From Algoriphagus hitonicola (GTDB taxonomy: Bacteria > Bacteroidota > Bacteroidia > Cytophagales > Cyclobacteriaceae): a DNA stretch of 64,000 nt. Position numbers and translations under genes: made by a program. A model generated the notes under the pieces. The model saw nothing but the letters and a program-made list of their open reading frames with translations, ran no database searches and was not told the origin of the DNA. Shown in pieces: positions 33,155-42,276 of the stretch (position 1 is its first letter; every line of letters begins with the position of its first letter). The DNA lies in assembly GCF_900113375.1 (NCBI RefSeq), contig NZ_FOPC01000006.1:93459-157458 (forward strand), given 5' to 3'.

Positions 33155-35938
33155 TTAGAAGTTTGACAACTGAAGTTTTTCCAAGTCTTCCGGACTGACC
33201 CATTCGCTCATTTGTTCCAAGGCTCCGGTGGCATAATTATCAAGTCCAAGCTGTCTGGCAAGCTGCACTTTTTTGATCCAGAGAAGCGGATCTTGATTAA
33301 ATTCGGTGGCAGAATTCACCAATTCGTAAGCTTTCAGCGGATCACTTTCAATGCTGACAGCTGACCAAATCAAGGGACTCAAAAATGGATTGCTTGTCAA
33401 TTCATCACCGATTTCCAATGCCTCCATCAAGGCATTCACGGTCTCCTGATTTTTCAAATCCGGATTGGAAAGAAAGGTCTGAAGCGCTTGAGATTCACCT
33501 CTTGCATCTTGGATTGATTTTCCTAAATTTTCCAGCTGATCCTTGTTCAATCCGTGAGCTTTAAAGGCCAAAACACGGACAGCTAAATCACTTTTTAATT
33601 CATCCGAGGCCAGTTGACTCCATTCATTGTAGGCGTGTTCCGGGATCAGTTGGTGGATTTTTCGAATGATGTCCAAATATTTTTGAAGGTTTTCGTCAGT
33701 ATCAATAAAAAAGTCAGGAATATCAAGCTCATACTTTTCTCTCAGCTCGATGGCTTTTTCTGCATATCCGCCTAGAGTTAAAATAATCCAATGATGAGGT
33801 TTAAATGCTTGAAATCCTTTTTCCTCTGCAGCCATTAATTCTCTAGAAGCTCTCGCAAAATCAGCCTGCTGTGCCAAAATACTGGAGGACAAATGCAGGA
33901 AATAACCGGCGTCTCCGGGGTTTCGGAAGGCCAAGCCATTGAGGTTTTTTACCGCATCTGTAATTCTTCCCGCTGCCAAACTTCGGATGACGGCTGTTTC
34001 CTGCAAGGGCATGATATAATCCGTCATTTCTTGGGTGGACCAGAGCGAATCGAGCATTTCAAGGTCTTTATCCGGTTGGTTAAAATCCTTGATTGAGAAA
34101 ATATTCCTCCAGGCGGCTTGAACCAGCATGGGGCTGTTTTCGGTTTCAACCGCATTTTTCAGATCCGTGATAAGCGATTCTTCCGGATAATTGCCAAGGG
34201 CATTTTGACGAGCCAGTTCATTGATCAACTGAGGGATTTCGCCGGGATTTTCTATTTCTGATTCATTTTTCCCGGATTTGATAGAAAGCGCAGAAAAATT
34301 ACTAGCCGATATCGGATCCGAACCACCAGCAAGAAGATTTAAGGCTTCTTCGCTTCGGTTGACTTTGGTGTAAAATAGCGCAAGATTGTTTTTGATGCGA
34401 TGATCTTCAGGAAAATATCGCAGGGCGTTTTCCAGGTAGTAAATGGATTCAAATAGTTTGTTCTCCCGATGTAAGCGATCTGCAAGCAAAATAACATTAT
34501 CCACTTGGGGAGCCTGTGAAAAACTCTCCTCTAGGTGTTGTTTGGCCAAAGTAGGCTGATTCAGTTCGAAAAGAAGCTGGGCGGTTGTATTTTTTGCTTT
34601 AGGATTGTTTCGGTATCGAGACCAGGCATTTTCATAGATGATACTGGCTTCGAGTTTTTGTCCACTTCGGTAGTAATAATCCCCCAAAACCTGATTGCTA
34701 AGTGCATTGGCCTGCACACCTACGATTCCTTCGGTGAAAGCAATGATCACAAGCATGGCGATCAAGCCACCGATTCTGAGATGGTAATAGGGAAGCGAAA
34801 ATGGCTTGAAAATGATTTTGTCCACGGCCTTGCCCGTATCCATCACCGATAGAAAATTGGAAAATAGATAAATTAAAAAGAACAATGAAAACCCGATTTG
34901 GCTGTATACGAGCAAGTGTTTGATGAGTTCTTTTCCGGGTTGGTTTACGCTGATATCCAGTCGCCAAATCAACCAGAGTGTCAGTCCAAAACCCAGCAAA
35001 TACAAGGCTTTCAGTGTGAAGTTAGAAGCGATCAAATCCAGTCCCGATTTGGTTTTGACATCCAAGGTAAACCATCCCAAAACTCCAACCGGGATTACCA
35101 AAAGTAAAGGATTGAAAATGGGAATTAAGGCAAAAGGCGTTTCTCGAAAACTCAGGAGAATATTACCCAAAAACAAAAGATAAATTGCTCCCAGGATCAA
35201 AATCTGGACAGAAACCCGAAGGTTTAATTGGCGACTGGCCCGAGCTATCAAGATATAAATTCCTGAAATCAGTCCATGGCCATTCCAAAAAAGCCAGGCA
35301 CCGGCTAGGAGGACCACAGGAATCAAGGCATGTTCTTCCAAGTAAATGGAGGCATCCTGAATTCCGCTCATTTTGATCATTACTGCCAAAGCTGAACCGA
35401 GGAGGACTAAATTAATCATCAGTCGGATTGGAAAGCGCACATTGCCACCACGAATGTGAAAGAAAATCGGGCCGATCAAACTGCCACAAATCGCCAAAAT
35501 AAGTGCGTAATTGCTACTCACTCCACCGATATTTAATCCGTTGAAATTGGAGAGTGTCAGAACTAGAATCCAAATGATCCCAAAAGCCAAGAAAAACAGT
35601 TTTTTGAATTCGGAAACCAAGCTGAGAAGTACCCCTACCAAAACCCACGTCAAAACCCCAAAAAAGAGACTTTCTTCATGATTATATGGACTGGGAAGGG
35701 ATTTAAACTCTTGAAAAATCAGAAAATTGTCCACCAGAATCGGAAATGAAATCGGTCCCATCTGCACCCAATCGAAGGGAATAGCCACTGTATCCAAAAA
35801 TGAAGCGGGAAGAATAGCCTGAAAGGCTGCCGGTGAAATGAGTAATTGATAATACGCAAAAAGCCCTCCGGTGATGATCAATAGGAGGGCAGGAATTAGA
35901 CTTGAATATCGTAGATTTTCTTTTTTTTGCAAATTCAT
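33155..35938 (-). CDS. Large membrane protein with TPR-like C-terminal half
   Basis: A 927-residue protein of no family I can name. Residues 10-410 hold about a dozen hydrophobic segments. From about 415 a run of TPR-like helical pairs begins (LGDYYYRSGQKLEASIIYENAWSRYRNNPKA, IYYLENALRYFPEDHRIKNNLALFYTKVNRSEEALNLL) and extends to the C-terminus. The layout suggests a membrane scaffold with a soluble solenoid on one side. Its start codon overlaps the gatC stop as TAATG, so it is translationally coupled to gatC; a LolD-type ATPase follows 62 bp downstream. Confidence 0.78.
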   Translation of the reverse strand: MNLQKKENLRYSSLIPALLLIITGGLFAYYQLLISPAAFQAILPASFLDTVAIPFDWVQMGPISFPILVDNFLIFQEFKSLPSPYNHEESLFFGVLTWVLVGVLLSLVSEFKKLFFLAFGIIWILVLTLSNFNGLNIGGVSSNYALILAICGSLIGPIFFHIRGGNVRFPIRLMINLVLLGSALAVMIKMSGIQDASIYLEEHALIPVVLLAGAWLFWNGHGLISGIYILIARASRQLNLRVSVQILILGAIYLLFLGNILLSFRETPFALIPIFNPLLLVIPVGVLGWFTLDVKTKSGLDLIASNFTLKALYLLGFGLTLWLIWRLDISVNQPGKELIKHLLVYSQIGFSLFFLIYLFSNFLSVMDTGKAVDKIIFKPFSLPYYHLRIGGLIAMLVIIAFTEGIVGVQANALSNQVLGDYYYRSGQKLEASIIYENAWSRYRNNPKAKNTTAQLLFELNQPTLAKQHLEESFSQAPQVDNVILLADRLHRENKLFESIYYLENALRYFPEDHRIKNNLALFYTKVNRSEEALNLLAGGSDPISASNFSALSIKSGKNESEIENPGEIPQLINELARQNALGNYPEESLITDLKNAVETENSPMLVQAAWRNIFSIKDFNQPDKDLEMLDSLWSTQEMTDYIMPLQETAVIRSLAAGRITDAVKNLNGLAFRNPGDAGYFLHLSSSILAQQADFARASRELMAAEEKGFQAFKPHHWIILTLGGYAEKAIELREKYELDIPDFFIDTDENLQKYLDIIRKIHQLIPEHAYNEWSQLASDELKSDLAVRVLAFKAHGLNKDQLENLGKSIQDARGESQALQTFLSNPDLKNQETVNALMEALEIGDELTSNPFLSPLIWSAVSIESDPLKAYELVNSATEFNQDPLLWIKKVQLARQLGLDNYATGALEQMSEWVSPEDLEKLQLSNF

Positions 35939-36225
35939 TATTCTAAAACCTTCGGTACGCGGAAATATTTAGAGTCCCGTTTGGGAGCATTTTTAAGTGC
36001 TGCATCATGACTGAGGTGCATGCCGACCTGATCCTCTCGCATGTCGTTGACTTCGGAAGACATGGTGGTCAAGGGCTCGATTTGGTCGGTATCCAGCTCA
36101 TTGAGTTTTTCGACCCAGTCCAAAATCTGACTCATATCTTGGGATATTTTTTCGGCGCTGCTTTCATCAAATTCCAAGCGTGCGAGATGAGCTATTTTTT
36201 TGATCGTGTCCTTATCAATATTCAT
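35938..36225 (-). CDS. gatC: Asp-tRNA(Asn)/Glu-tRNA(Gln) amidotransferase subunit C
   Basis: A 95-residue GatC, the small subunit that stabilises GatA in the amidotransferase GatCAB. The chain starts DKDTIKKIAHLARLEFDESS and has the typical NELDTDQIEPLTTM centre and DAALKNAPKRDSKYFRVPKVLE end. gatA and gatB are not in the window. It sits between plsC (4-bp gap) and the membrane-TPR gene (TAATG overlap). Confidence 0.95.
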   Translation of the reverse strand: MNIDKDTIKKIAHLARLEFDESSAEKISQDMSQILDWVEKLNELDTDQIEPLTTMSSEVNDMREDQVGMHLSHDAALKNAPKRDSKYFRVPKVLE

Positions 36226-36229
36226 TTTC

Positions 36230-36985
36230 TTATTTTTCTAAGGTTGGCACTTCCTTTTTTACCTGATTGTCGTGATCAAGTTGACCCTGGATTACAGCAA
36301 AACAAAGATCTCTGAGATCTTGCTCTGTCAGGTTTTCAGATGGATAAATTGCTTCATGAATGACCATTTTTGCTTTTTTAAAATTCAAAAGCAGTTGACT
36401 GTCATCGGGTAAAATTAGATGATTATAGCTTAAGGTGACAGGAATTATCGGGATTTGTTTTTCGATCGCCAAACGAAAAGCCCCATTTTTGAAAGGAATC
36501 ATTTTCGGTGGGTTTTGGGTATAAATGCCTCCTTCGGGAAAAAGCACAATACTGCTTTTCTGATCCAGGGCCAATGCAGCCCTTCGCATGGTTTCTGCCC
36601 GACTTTTGAGACGAGATCGATCGACTGCGATGTGCAGTTTTTTGAAATAATAACCAAAAAGTGGCACTTTTCGGATAGAAGCTTTTCCCACAAACTGCAC
36701 ATCTCCCGGAATAAAACCCATCATCGCAATGTCCAAATAGCTGAAATGATTGGCTAAAAATATGTAGGCTTTTCCATTTTCGAGCCTAGCTCGCTGATCA
36801 ACCTGCACAGGTAGAAATATGAGAGTAAAATACACTTTAGCCCAATATCGGTTGATTTTCCTTCCCAATCGCTGCCAACCGGGAACCCAGATACAGATCA
36901 AAAAAAACGGAAAGATGATCAGGAAGCTCAGGACAAATAATAGTCCAGCATAGACTGTATAAATCTTTCGTATTAGCTTACTCAT
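36230..36985 (-). CDS. plsC: 1-acyl-sn-glycerol-3-phosphate acyltransferase (PlsC family)
   Basis: A 251-residue membrane-bound acyltransferase that makes phosphatidic acid. One membrane helix (residues 8-33) precedes the catalytic NHFSYLDIAM (HX4D), and the substrate motif is FPEGGIYT. A third family block is IPIIPVTLSY. Its start overlaps the globin stop by 8 bases. Other acyl acceptors, such as ornithine lipid intermediates, cannot be ruled out. Confidence 0.9.
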   Translation of the reverse strand: MSKLIRKIYTVYAGLLFVLSFLIIFPFFLICIWVPGWQRLGRKINRYWAKVYFTLIFLPVQVDQRARLENGKAYIFLANHFSYLDIAMMGFIPGDVQFVGKASIRKVPLFGYYFKKLHIAVDRSRLKSRAETMRRAALALDQKSSIVLFPEGGIYTQNPPKMIPFKNGAFRLAIEKQIPIIPVTLSYNHLILPDDSQLLLNFKKAKMVIHEAIYPSENLTEQDLRDLCFAVIQGQLDHDNQVKKEVPTLEK

Positions 36986-37355
36986 GATTGATCATGTGAT
37001 TGGCCACTTTGATGAAGTAATTCATCATGAGTTCTCGCACTTCTGGCTCCAACTGGAGTTGATCTATGGAGCTCATCATCGCATTCAGCCAGTGATTTCG
37101 CATTTTTCCATCGATTTGCCATTGGAAATGACGCATCCTAAGTCGGGGATGACCACGCTCCTCAGAATAGGTTTGCGGTCCACCAAATACCTGTAGAAGA
37201 AAAAGGAAAAGCCTCCGCTCGGCAGGTTTGAGGTCCTGCTCGGGATAGAGCTTTCGCAGCTCCTCGTTTTTGGCCACTTCTTTGTAAAATCCTTCAACTA
37301 GTTTCCGGATATTTTCTTCCCCGACAGCTTCGTAAATTGACTGAAATGGATTCAT
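36978..37355 (-). CDS. Group II truncated haemoglobin (TrHbO-like)
   Basis: A 125-residue 2/2 globin. The pattern LYPEQDLKPAERRLFLFLLQVFGG followed by QTYSEERGHPRLRMRH matches group II haemoglobins such as Bacillus YjbI; the last His is the proximal haem ligand, and NHWLNAM carries the conserved Trp at G8. It likely handles O2 or NO chemistry. It overlaps plsC by 8 bases and is 28 bp downstream of nfeD. Confidence 0.88.
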   Translation of the reverse strand: MNPFQSIYEAVGEENIRKLVEGFYKEVAKNEELRKLYPEQDLKPAERRLFLFLLQVFGGPQTYSEERGHPRLRMRHFQWQIDGKMRNHWLNAMMSSIDQLQLEPEVRELMMNYFIKVANHMINHE

Positions 37356-37383
37356 GGGGCAAACTTAGCAAAAAAGGAAATTT

Positions 37384-38736
37384 TTATCCTTCCCATTTTT
37401 TGACCCGAATGGAAGTGCCCTCAGTGGAGATGACGACAATCAACTCATCCTGATCGATAAATTCACCTCTCGAATAAGCGTCGTAAATCTCCCCGTCAAT
37501 TTCCACCCGACCACTTGGACGCAGTCTTGAATGTACTTTTCCGGTTTTGCCCAAAAGCTCATCACTATAAAAACTGGAAGTATATCCTTCAGCTTTGGAC
37601 TGAGTGGATGCGAGCGTAATGGTGCTAAATGCTCCCCATTGATTGACTTTAGGCGTGAGCCAAAAAACCAAACCAACTGCTGCCAAAGCTGCTAGAATCA
37701 CCGTGAGCAAAGCGGCAAAAAGATCTGCCGCCGGCACAAAATCAAAATTGAAGTCTTCATTGGGAAGCATTCCTAAGACCAAACCTCCGAGAATAAATAC
37801 GATTCCCAAAACCCCAAAAATACCAAATCCTGGGATGACAAACAGCTCAACTGCCAGCAAAACTATTCCCAAAAGGAAAATGATCAACTCCCAGTTTTCT
37901 GCTAATCCATTAAGATAATAGGGGATAAAATACAGGATAGTAGCCACAATAGCAGCCAAAATAGGAAAGCCCACGCCTGGAGTCTGTAGTTCGAAATAGA
38001 TTCCCCCGATGATAATCAGAATTAAAACTCCCGAGATGGCGGGATTGAGAAAAAAGGAAATAATCTGCTCAGTTTCTGAAACTTCATAAGCGACAAGCTC
38101 GGCGTCTTGAAGATTTTGAGTTTCTAGGATGTCATCGATAGAGCGAAATTCCCCTTCACAAAAACCAAAGTTGATTGCCTCCGAAACAGAAAGTGTGACT
38201 ACGGATCCTGCTGCTGTAATGCCTTCGATTTCGATATTTTCATCCACCATGGCTTCGGCGATTTTTGGATCTCGTCCTTTTGCTTCTGCAGTACTTCGCA
38301 TCATGGAGCGCATGTAGGATTGATATTTATCCGGGGCTGCTGCTCCATCAGCTCCATTGACTACGGTAGCGGCACCGATACTGGATCCGGGAGCCATGTA
38401 AATGCTGTCACTGGCAATAGAAATCAAGGCTCCTGCCGAAGCTGCATCTTTATTGATAAAGGTGTAAATGGGGATTTCCGATTCCAAGAGCATAGTTCGG
38501 ATATCATCGGCATCGTTGACCGCTCCGCCGTAAGTATCCATTTCGATGATGATCAGGTCGGCTTCAGTTTCTTTGGCGTCCTCAAAAGCGAGTTTTACCC
38601 GCCGATTCATGGCAGGATCGATGTCCCGATCGATTTTAAAAGTAAATACCTTTTTGATTTCCCGGATTTCTTGTCCAAGTAAATCGTTGCTAATCAAAGA
38701 AAAAAGAACAAGAAGACTGAGGCAATACTTAAGCAT
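37384..38736 (-). CDS. NfeD family membrane serine protease (ClpP-like + NfeD)
   Basis: A 450-residue protein from ATG 38736. After a signal peptide comes a ClpP/SppA-like protease domain (25-215) with the nucleophile in DAASAGALISIASD and MAPGSSIGAATVV. Four to five membrane helices (225-350) and a C-terminal OB-fold NfeD domain (about 385-450, GKTGKVHSRLRPSGRVEIDGE) follow. NfeD proteases usually partner with SPFH/stomatin proteins; no slipin gene is adjacent here. It is the first gene of the minus-strand run to ilvE. Confidence 0.9.
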   Translation of the reverse strand: MLKYCLSLLVLFSLISNDLLGQEIREIKKVFTFKIDRDIDPAMNRRVKLAFEDAKETEADLIIIEMDTYGGAVNDADDIRTMLLESEIPIYTFINKDAASAGALISIASDSIYMAPGSSIGAATVVNGADGAAAPDKYQSYMRSMMRSTAEAKGRDPKIAEAMVDENIEIEGITAAGSVVTLSVSEAINFGFCEGEFRSIDDILETQNLQDAELVAYEVSETEQIISFFLNPAISGVLILIIIGGIYFELQTPGVGFPILAAIVATILYFIPYYLNGLAENWELIIFLLGIVLLAVELFVIPGFGIFGVLGIVFILGGLVLGMLPNEDFNFDFVPAADLFAALLTVILAALAAVGLVFWLTPKVNQWGAFSTITLASTQSKAEGYTSSFYSDELLGKTGKVHSRLRPSGRVEIDGEIYDAYSRGEFIDQDELIVVISTEGTSIRVKKWEG

Positions 38737-38921
38737 AGTTTTAAACTTTGTCAAAAGATAACAACGAAATTGCTGGAATGATTGATTTTTGTGTAGAAAA
38801 GGAATGAAAAGCCATGTGTCAAATGGGATTTTCTCAAATTGTCCAAAATCATTTTCTTTAGCATAATTCTTGTTACAAAGTTAAATTAAGCAGATTTAAT
38901 AGCATTTACGCCCTTATTACT

Positions 38922-40154
38922 ATGAGTTTAAAAGAATCCCTTTCCTTTCTAGTTGTCTTGTTCATGATTTCAACGACAGGTTTTGCTACTGAAAATAATC
39001 ATGCTGCCCTTGATTCAGTGGGGGTAGAGCGAGTAGGGGACAAAACGTATATCTTGCATCAAGTCGAAGCCAAAGAGACACTTTTCGCAATTTCCAGAAG
39101 ATACCAGACCCCAGTGGGAGAAATCGTGGAAGCCAATGAATCGCTCAAAGCTGGACTTAAAATTGGACAGCAGATTCGAGTACCTTTTATTTCCAAAGCA
39201 GAAATCCCAACCGGTTCCAATCTCCATAAGGTAAATGCGGGAGAGACCCTTTTTGCCATTTCCAAAAAATACAATGTATCTGTTGGTGAAATAATGGAGT
39301 GGAATCAGCTCAAAGGAAATGACCTGAGCGTTGGACAGGCTTTGATTATCAAGCAAACTGAACCTGCTCCAAATACTGCCATTGCGGAAGCAAAACCGAC
39401 TCCTGCAAAAGAAAAGTTTAAGGAAGTGGAAGAATCGCTATCTGAACAAAAGCCAATAAGGGAACCTCGAAAGAATGCGGTAGTCGAAAAACCAAAGGCT
39501 GAACCTAAAAAAGCTGAATCCGAAAAGGCTGAGACCGAAAAGCCGGAGGCCAAGAAAAATAATTCAAGAAATCCTGAGTCAAAATCAGAAAATCAGAATC
39601 CTGCCAAATCTTTAGAAAATAAGAAACCAATCGTGCCGGGAGAGTGGATTTCCCATGAGGTGCAAGCTGGAGAAACCTTGTTTTCACTTGCCAGTCGATA
39701 TAATGCGAAAGTGGAGGAACTCATCAATTGGAACGCATTAAGCTCCAACAATCTCCGAACCGGTCAAGTAATCAAGGTGGGAAGAGCTGAATCTGGCCCC
39801 TCTGAAGTGCCCTTAGTCGGAGAGGCAAAAGTGGTCAGCAATCCTGAAGAGATGAATGAAGTCCCGGATGGAGCCACTAGCGGTGGATTTAAAAATATCC
39901 GCGAAACCGGTCAAGCGGAATTAATCGAAGGAACAGGCGGACATAAGAAATATTTGGTGCTGCATCGAACCGCTCCTGTGGGGACGATTATCCGTGTGAA
40001 AAACGAAGAAAACGACGTGACAATTTTTGCTCGAGTGGTTGGTGTTTTGCCAGAAACCGGTGATAATTCCAAATTAGTCATTAAGCTTTCACAGGCGGCT
40101 TTTGATCAACTCAAAGCTGTGAACGGACGATTCCCAGTCGAGGTAATGTATTGA
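38922..40154 (+). CDS. LysM-repeat exported protein with DPBB-like C-terminus
   Basis: A 410-residue protein with a signal peptide (1-22). Three LysM peptidoglycan-binding repeats lie at about 42-90, 100-145 and 243-288, each with a GETLFAIS-type start (the first reads AKETLFAIS). Between the second and third is a Lys/Glu/Ala/Pro-rich linker (150-240). Residues 325-410 (GTGGHKKYLVLHRTAPVGTIIRVKNE..IFARVVGVLP) resemble the RlpA double-psi barrel. It probably binds the wall or remodels it at division; catalysis cannot be shown. A terminator follows. Confidence 0.87.
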   Translation: MSLKESLSFLVVLFMISTTGFATENNHAALDSVGVERVGDKTYILHQVEAKETLFAISRRYQTPVGEIVEANESLKAGLKIGQQIRVPFISKAEIPTGSNLHKVNAGETLFAISKKYNVSVGEIMEWNQLKGNDLSVGQALIIKQTEPAPNTAIAEAKPTPAKEKFKEVEESLSEQKPIREPRKNAVVEKPKAEPKKAESEKAETEKPEAKKNNSRNPESKSENQNPAKSLENKKPIVPGEWISHEVQAGETLFSLASRYNAKVEELINWNALSSNNLRTGQVIKVGRAESGPSEVPLVGEAKVVSNPEEMNEVPDGATSGGFKNIRETGQAELIEGTGGHKKYLVLHRTAPVGTIIRVKNEENDVTIFARVVGVLPETGDNSKLVIKLSQAAFDQLKAVNGRFPVEVMY

Positions 40155-40174
40155 TTTAGAATAGAATCATATTG

Positions 40175-40204
40175 AAAAAGCTGCTTTTTTAAAGGCAGCT
40201 TTTT
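40175..40204 (+). terminator. Intrinsic terminator after the LysM gene
   Basis: AAAAAGCTGC / GCAGCTTTTT stem with a 10-base loop, 20 bases after the stop. Confidence 0.8.
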
Positions 40205-40281
40205 CTATTTTTAAGCAAAATTAGGTAGATCGAAAACTAAAATCTGCTAAAACTTTCTCTTTCACTTTCGGTTTTCAAATT

Positions 40282-40884
40282 ATGGATCCACGCATTTCTT
40301 TTCGTTTTTTATTCATTTTCCTATTCCTCTTCATAGCTGTTGACTCCTTTGGGCAGGAGATTTCCGGGCTTGAAAATTTCAATCAGACCAGATTGGAATA
40401 CAATAAAAAAGGGATGCTGATTTTGGGGTCTTGGGCAGTGGGAAATATGATTTGGGGAGGATTGGCTGCCCGTCAGCAAAGTGGCGAGTTGAAGGCTTTC
40501 CATCAAATGAATCTCTATTGGAATTCGGTTAATTTGGTGATCGCAGGTTTGGGATATTGGCAGGCTACAAAGGAAAGTCCGGGAACAGATTTTTGGCAAA
40601 CGATGGAAGCTCAACAGGGAATAGAGAAAATCCTGTTAGTCAATGCCGCCTTGGATGTGGCCTACATGGCTGGAGGGTTTTACCTAAAAGAGAGAGGACT
40701 TCGAAAATCTAATGAGAGGCTGATTGGTTTTGGAAAATCTGTAATTCTACAAGGTGCTTTTTTATTGGTTTTTGACGGAATTATGTACGGTTTTCACCAT
40801 GCACATTCCCGGGAGCTACCCGGATTTTTGGAGCAAGTCAGCTTAGGGCCGACTGGATTTTCTTTGAGAATTCCGCTGAATTGA
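40282..40884 (+). CDS. DUF6992-like exported/membrane protein
   Basis: A 200-residue protein with an N-terminal signal sequence and three to four further hydrophobic segments (GMLILGSWAVGNMIWGGLAA, NSVNLVIAGLGYW, ALDVAYMAGGFYL, GAFLLVFDGIMYGFHHAHS). The pattern NQTRLEYNKKGMLILGSWAVGNMIWG recalls DUF6992 proteins of Bacteroidota; I hold that name with moderate confidence. Function unknown. It appears to be transcribed alone, since the next gene has its own promoter. Confidence 0.7.
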   Translation: MDPRISFRFLFIFLFLFIAVDSFGQEISGLENFNQTRLEYNKKGMLILGSWAVGNMIWGGLAARQQSGELKAFHQMNLYWNSVNLVIAGLGYWQATKESPGTDFWQTMEAQQGIEKILLVNAALDVAYMAGGFYLKERGLRKSNERLIGFGKSVILQGAFLLVFDGIMYGFHHAHSRELPGFLEQVSLGPTGFSLRIPLN

Positions 40885-40911
40885 TTCCATTTTTTTCTCT
40901 TGATCGGTGGA

Positions 40912-40943
40912 TTTGTTATTGCAATGCCTTCGGGGTAACTTTG
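40912..40943 (+). promoter_or_regulatory. Bacteroidota-type promoter TTTG-N20-TAACTTTG
   Basis: A -33 TTTG (40912-40915) and perfect -7 TAACTTTG (40936-40943) at 20-base spacing, 17 bases before ATG 40961. This settles the start of the next gene, because an earlier in-frame start at 40907 would lie upstream of the promoter. Confidence 0.6.
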
Positions 40944-40960
40944 CATCGGAGTATAGCACC

Positions 40961-41518
40961 ATGAATAAAGTACAATTGTTTTTTCACCATTTGTTCCGGT
41001 TTATCTGGAATGCCATTTTTGTGATTTCCTATCCCATCCTAGCCAGTTTCGGAATTATATTTATCGGTCTGACTTGGTTCTTTTCCCAATTATCTCAGCT
41101 GTTGACTCGATTGCGACCTGAAGGGAAAAAGGAGGAGTTTAAGGATCAGGAATGGCAAGTCTTGCCCTATTCGGATGGTTTTTTTGAAGCGAAGCCGGTC
41201 AAGCAGATCATGTTTGGTCCATCGGGATTTAAACTCAGAAGGACAGATGGGGTTCCCTCGGTGCTTTCGGATTATGTGTTTGGCAATAAAGTCCGGGTGA
41301 TAGATGAAGGGATAATTCTGGAAAAGTGGAATAGTTTGGACGCTAAGGATCTTCCTGATTTTAATATTTGCCTTTACAATCCGGATGAAGACAGCTTAAA
41401 ATCCCTGACCAATATTAAATGTTTTGATTGGCATATTGCCGATCGGGTAGAAAACGAACTGCTGTTTAAGTGGTTTGATGGGACTCAAGGCGGAGAAGTA
41501 AAAGTTACGATCGGATGA
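40961..41518 (+). CDS. Hypothetical membrane-anchored protein
   Basis: A 185-residue protein with one long hydrophobic segment near the N-terminus (about residues 15-47, FIWNAIFVISYPILASFGIIFIGLTWFF) and a soluble C-terminal domain of about 130 residues with no motif I recognise. Its stop overlaps the next gene's start as ATGA, so it is translationally coupled to the TIGR02757 gene. Confidence 0.68.
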   Translation: MNKVQLFFHHLFRFIWNAIFVISYPILASFGIIFIGLTWFFSQLSQLLTRLRPEGKKEEFKDQEWQVLPYSDGFFEAKPVKQIMFGPSGFKLRRTDGVPSVLSDYVFGNKVRVIDEGIILEKWNSLDAKDLPDFNICLYNPDEDSLKSLTNIKCFDWHIADRVENELLFKWFDGTQGGEVKVTIG

Positions 41519-42276
41519 TTCAGGATTTAAAAGGATTCCTGGATGAAAAAGTGGATCAATACAATCGCCCCGGTTTTATTCTTCTCGATCCGATATCGAT
41601 TCCGCATCGCTATTCCAAAAAGCAGGATATCGAAATAGCCGCATTTTTCGCAGCGATTTTGGCTTGGGGCCAGCGAAAAACTATCATCAATAAATGTTTG
41701 GAGCTTTTTAAATTGATGGATGACGCTCCCCATGATTTTTTGATCAATCATCAGGAAGGGGATTTGATCCCATTTTTGACCTTTAAGCATCGGACCTTTA
41801 ATGACATCGACACGCTTTACTTTATTCATTTTCTCAGTTGGTTTTACAAAAACAACACATCCCTAGAAGCTGCATTCTTGAAAAGTGGAAATGCCGACAT
41901 GGAACAGATTCTTTCCAGCTTTCATGACTTCTTTTTTTCCTTGCCAGATGCTCCTCAGCGGACAAGAAAGCATATTGCAACCCCAAAGAGAAAAGCAGCC
42001 TGCAAGCGAATCAACATGTTTCTCAGATGGATGGTCAGAGACGACAATAAGGGAGTTGATTTTGGACTTTGGCAAACACTGAAGCCTTCTCAGCTTATCT
42101 GCCCATGTGATCTGCACGTAGATCGGGTTGGACGAAAACTGGGTTTGATCCGTCGCAAGCAAACTGATTGGTTGACCGCGATAGAATTGACCGAAGAATT
42201 GCGAAAATTCGATCCTATTGATCCTGTAAAGTACGATTTTGCACTTTTTGGACTCGGGATAGAGGAGAAATTTTAA
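41515..42276 (+). CDS. TIGR02757 family protein (DUF2400)
   Basis: A 253-residue protein. The family pattern is clear: DPISIPHRYSKKQDIEIAAFFAAILAWGQRKTIINKC near the N-terminus, a run with CKRINMFLRWMVRDDNKGVDFGLW, and CDLHVDRVGRKLGL near the C-terminus, which resembles helix-hairpin-helix DNA glycosylase folds. Function has not been shown. The stop overlaps the convergent ATP-grasp stop by four bases. Confidence 0.87.
   Translation: MIQDLKGFLDEKVDQYNRPGFILLDPISIPHRYSKKQDIEIAAFFAAILAWGQRKTIINKCLELFKLMDDAPHDFLINHQEGDLIPFLTFKHRTFNDIDTLYFIHFLSWFYKNNTSLEAAFLKSGNADMEQILSSFHDFFFSLPDAPQRTRKHIATPKRKAACKRINMFLRWMVRDDNKGVDFGLWQTLKPSQLICPCDLHVDRVGRKLGLIRRKQTDWLTAIELTEELRKFDPIDPVKYDFALFGLGIEEKF

Noticed and set aside
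36007..36315. 102-codon frame antisense to gatC
   Set aside because: It is the shadow of a well-supported gatC/plsC arrangement and has no recognisable product.
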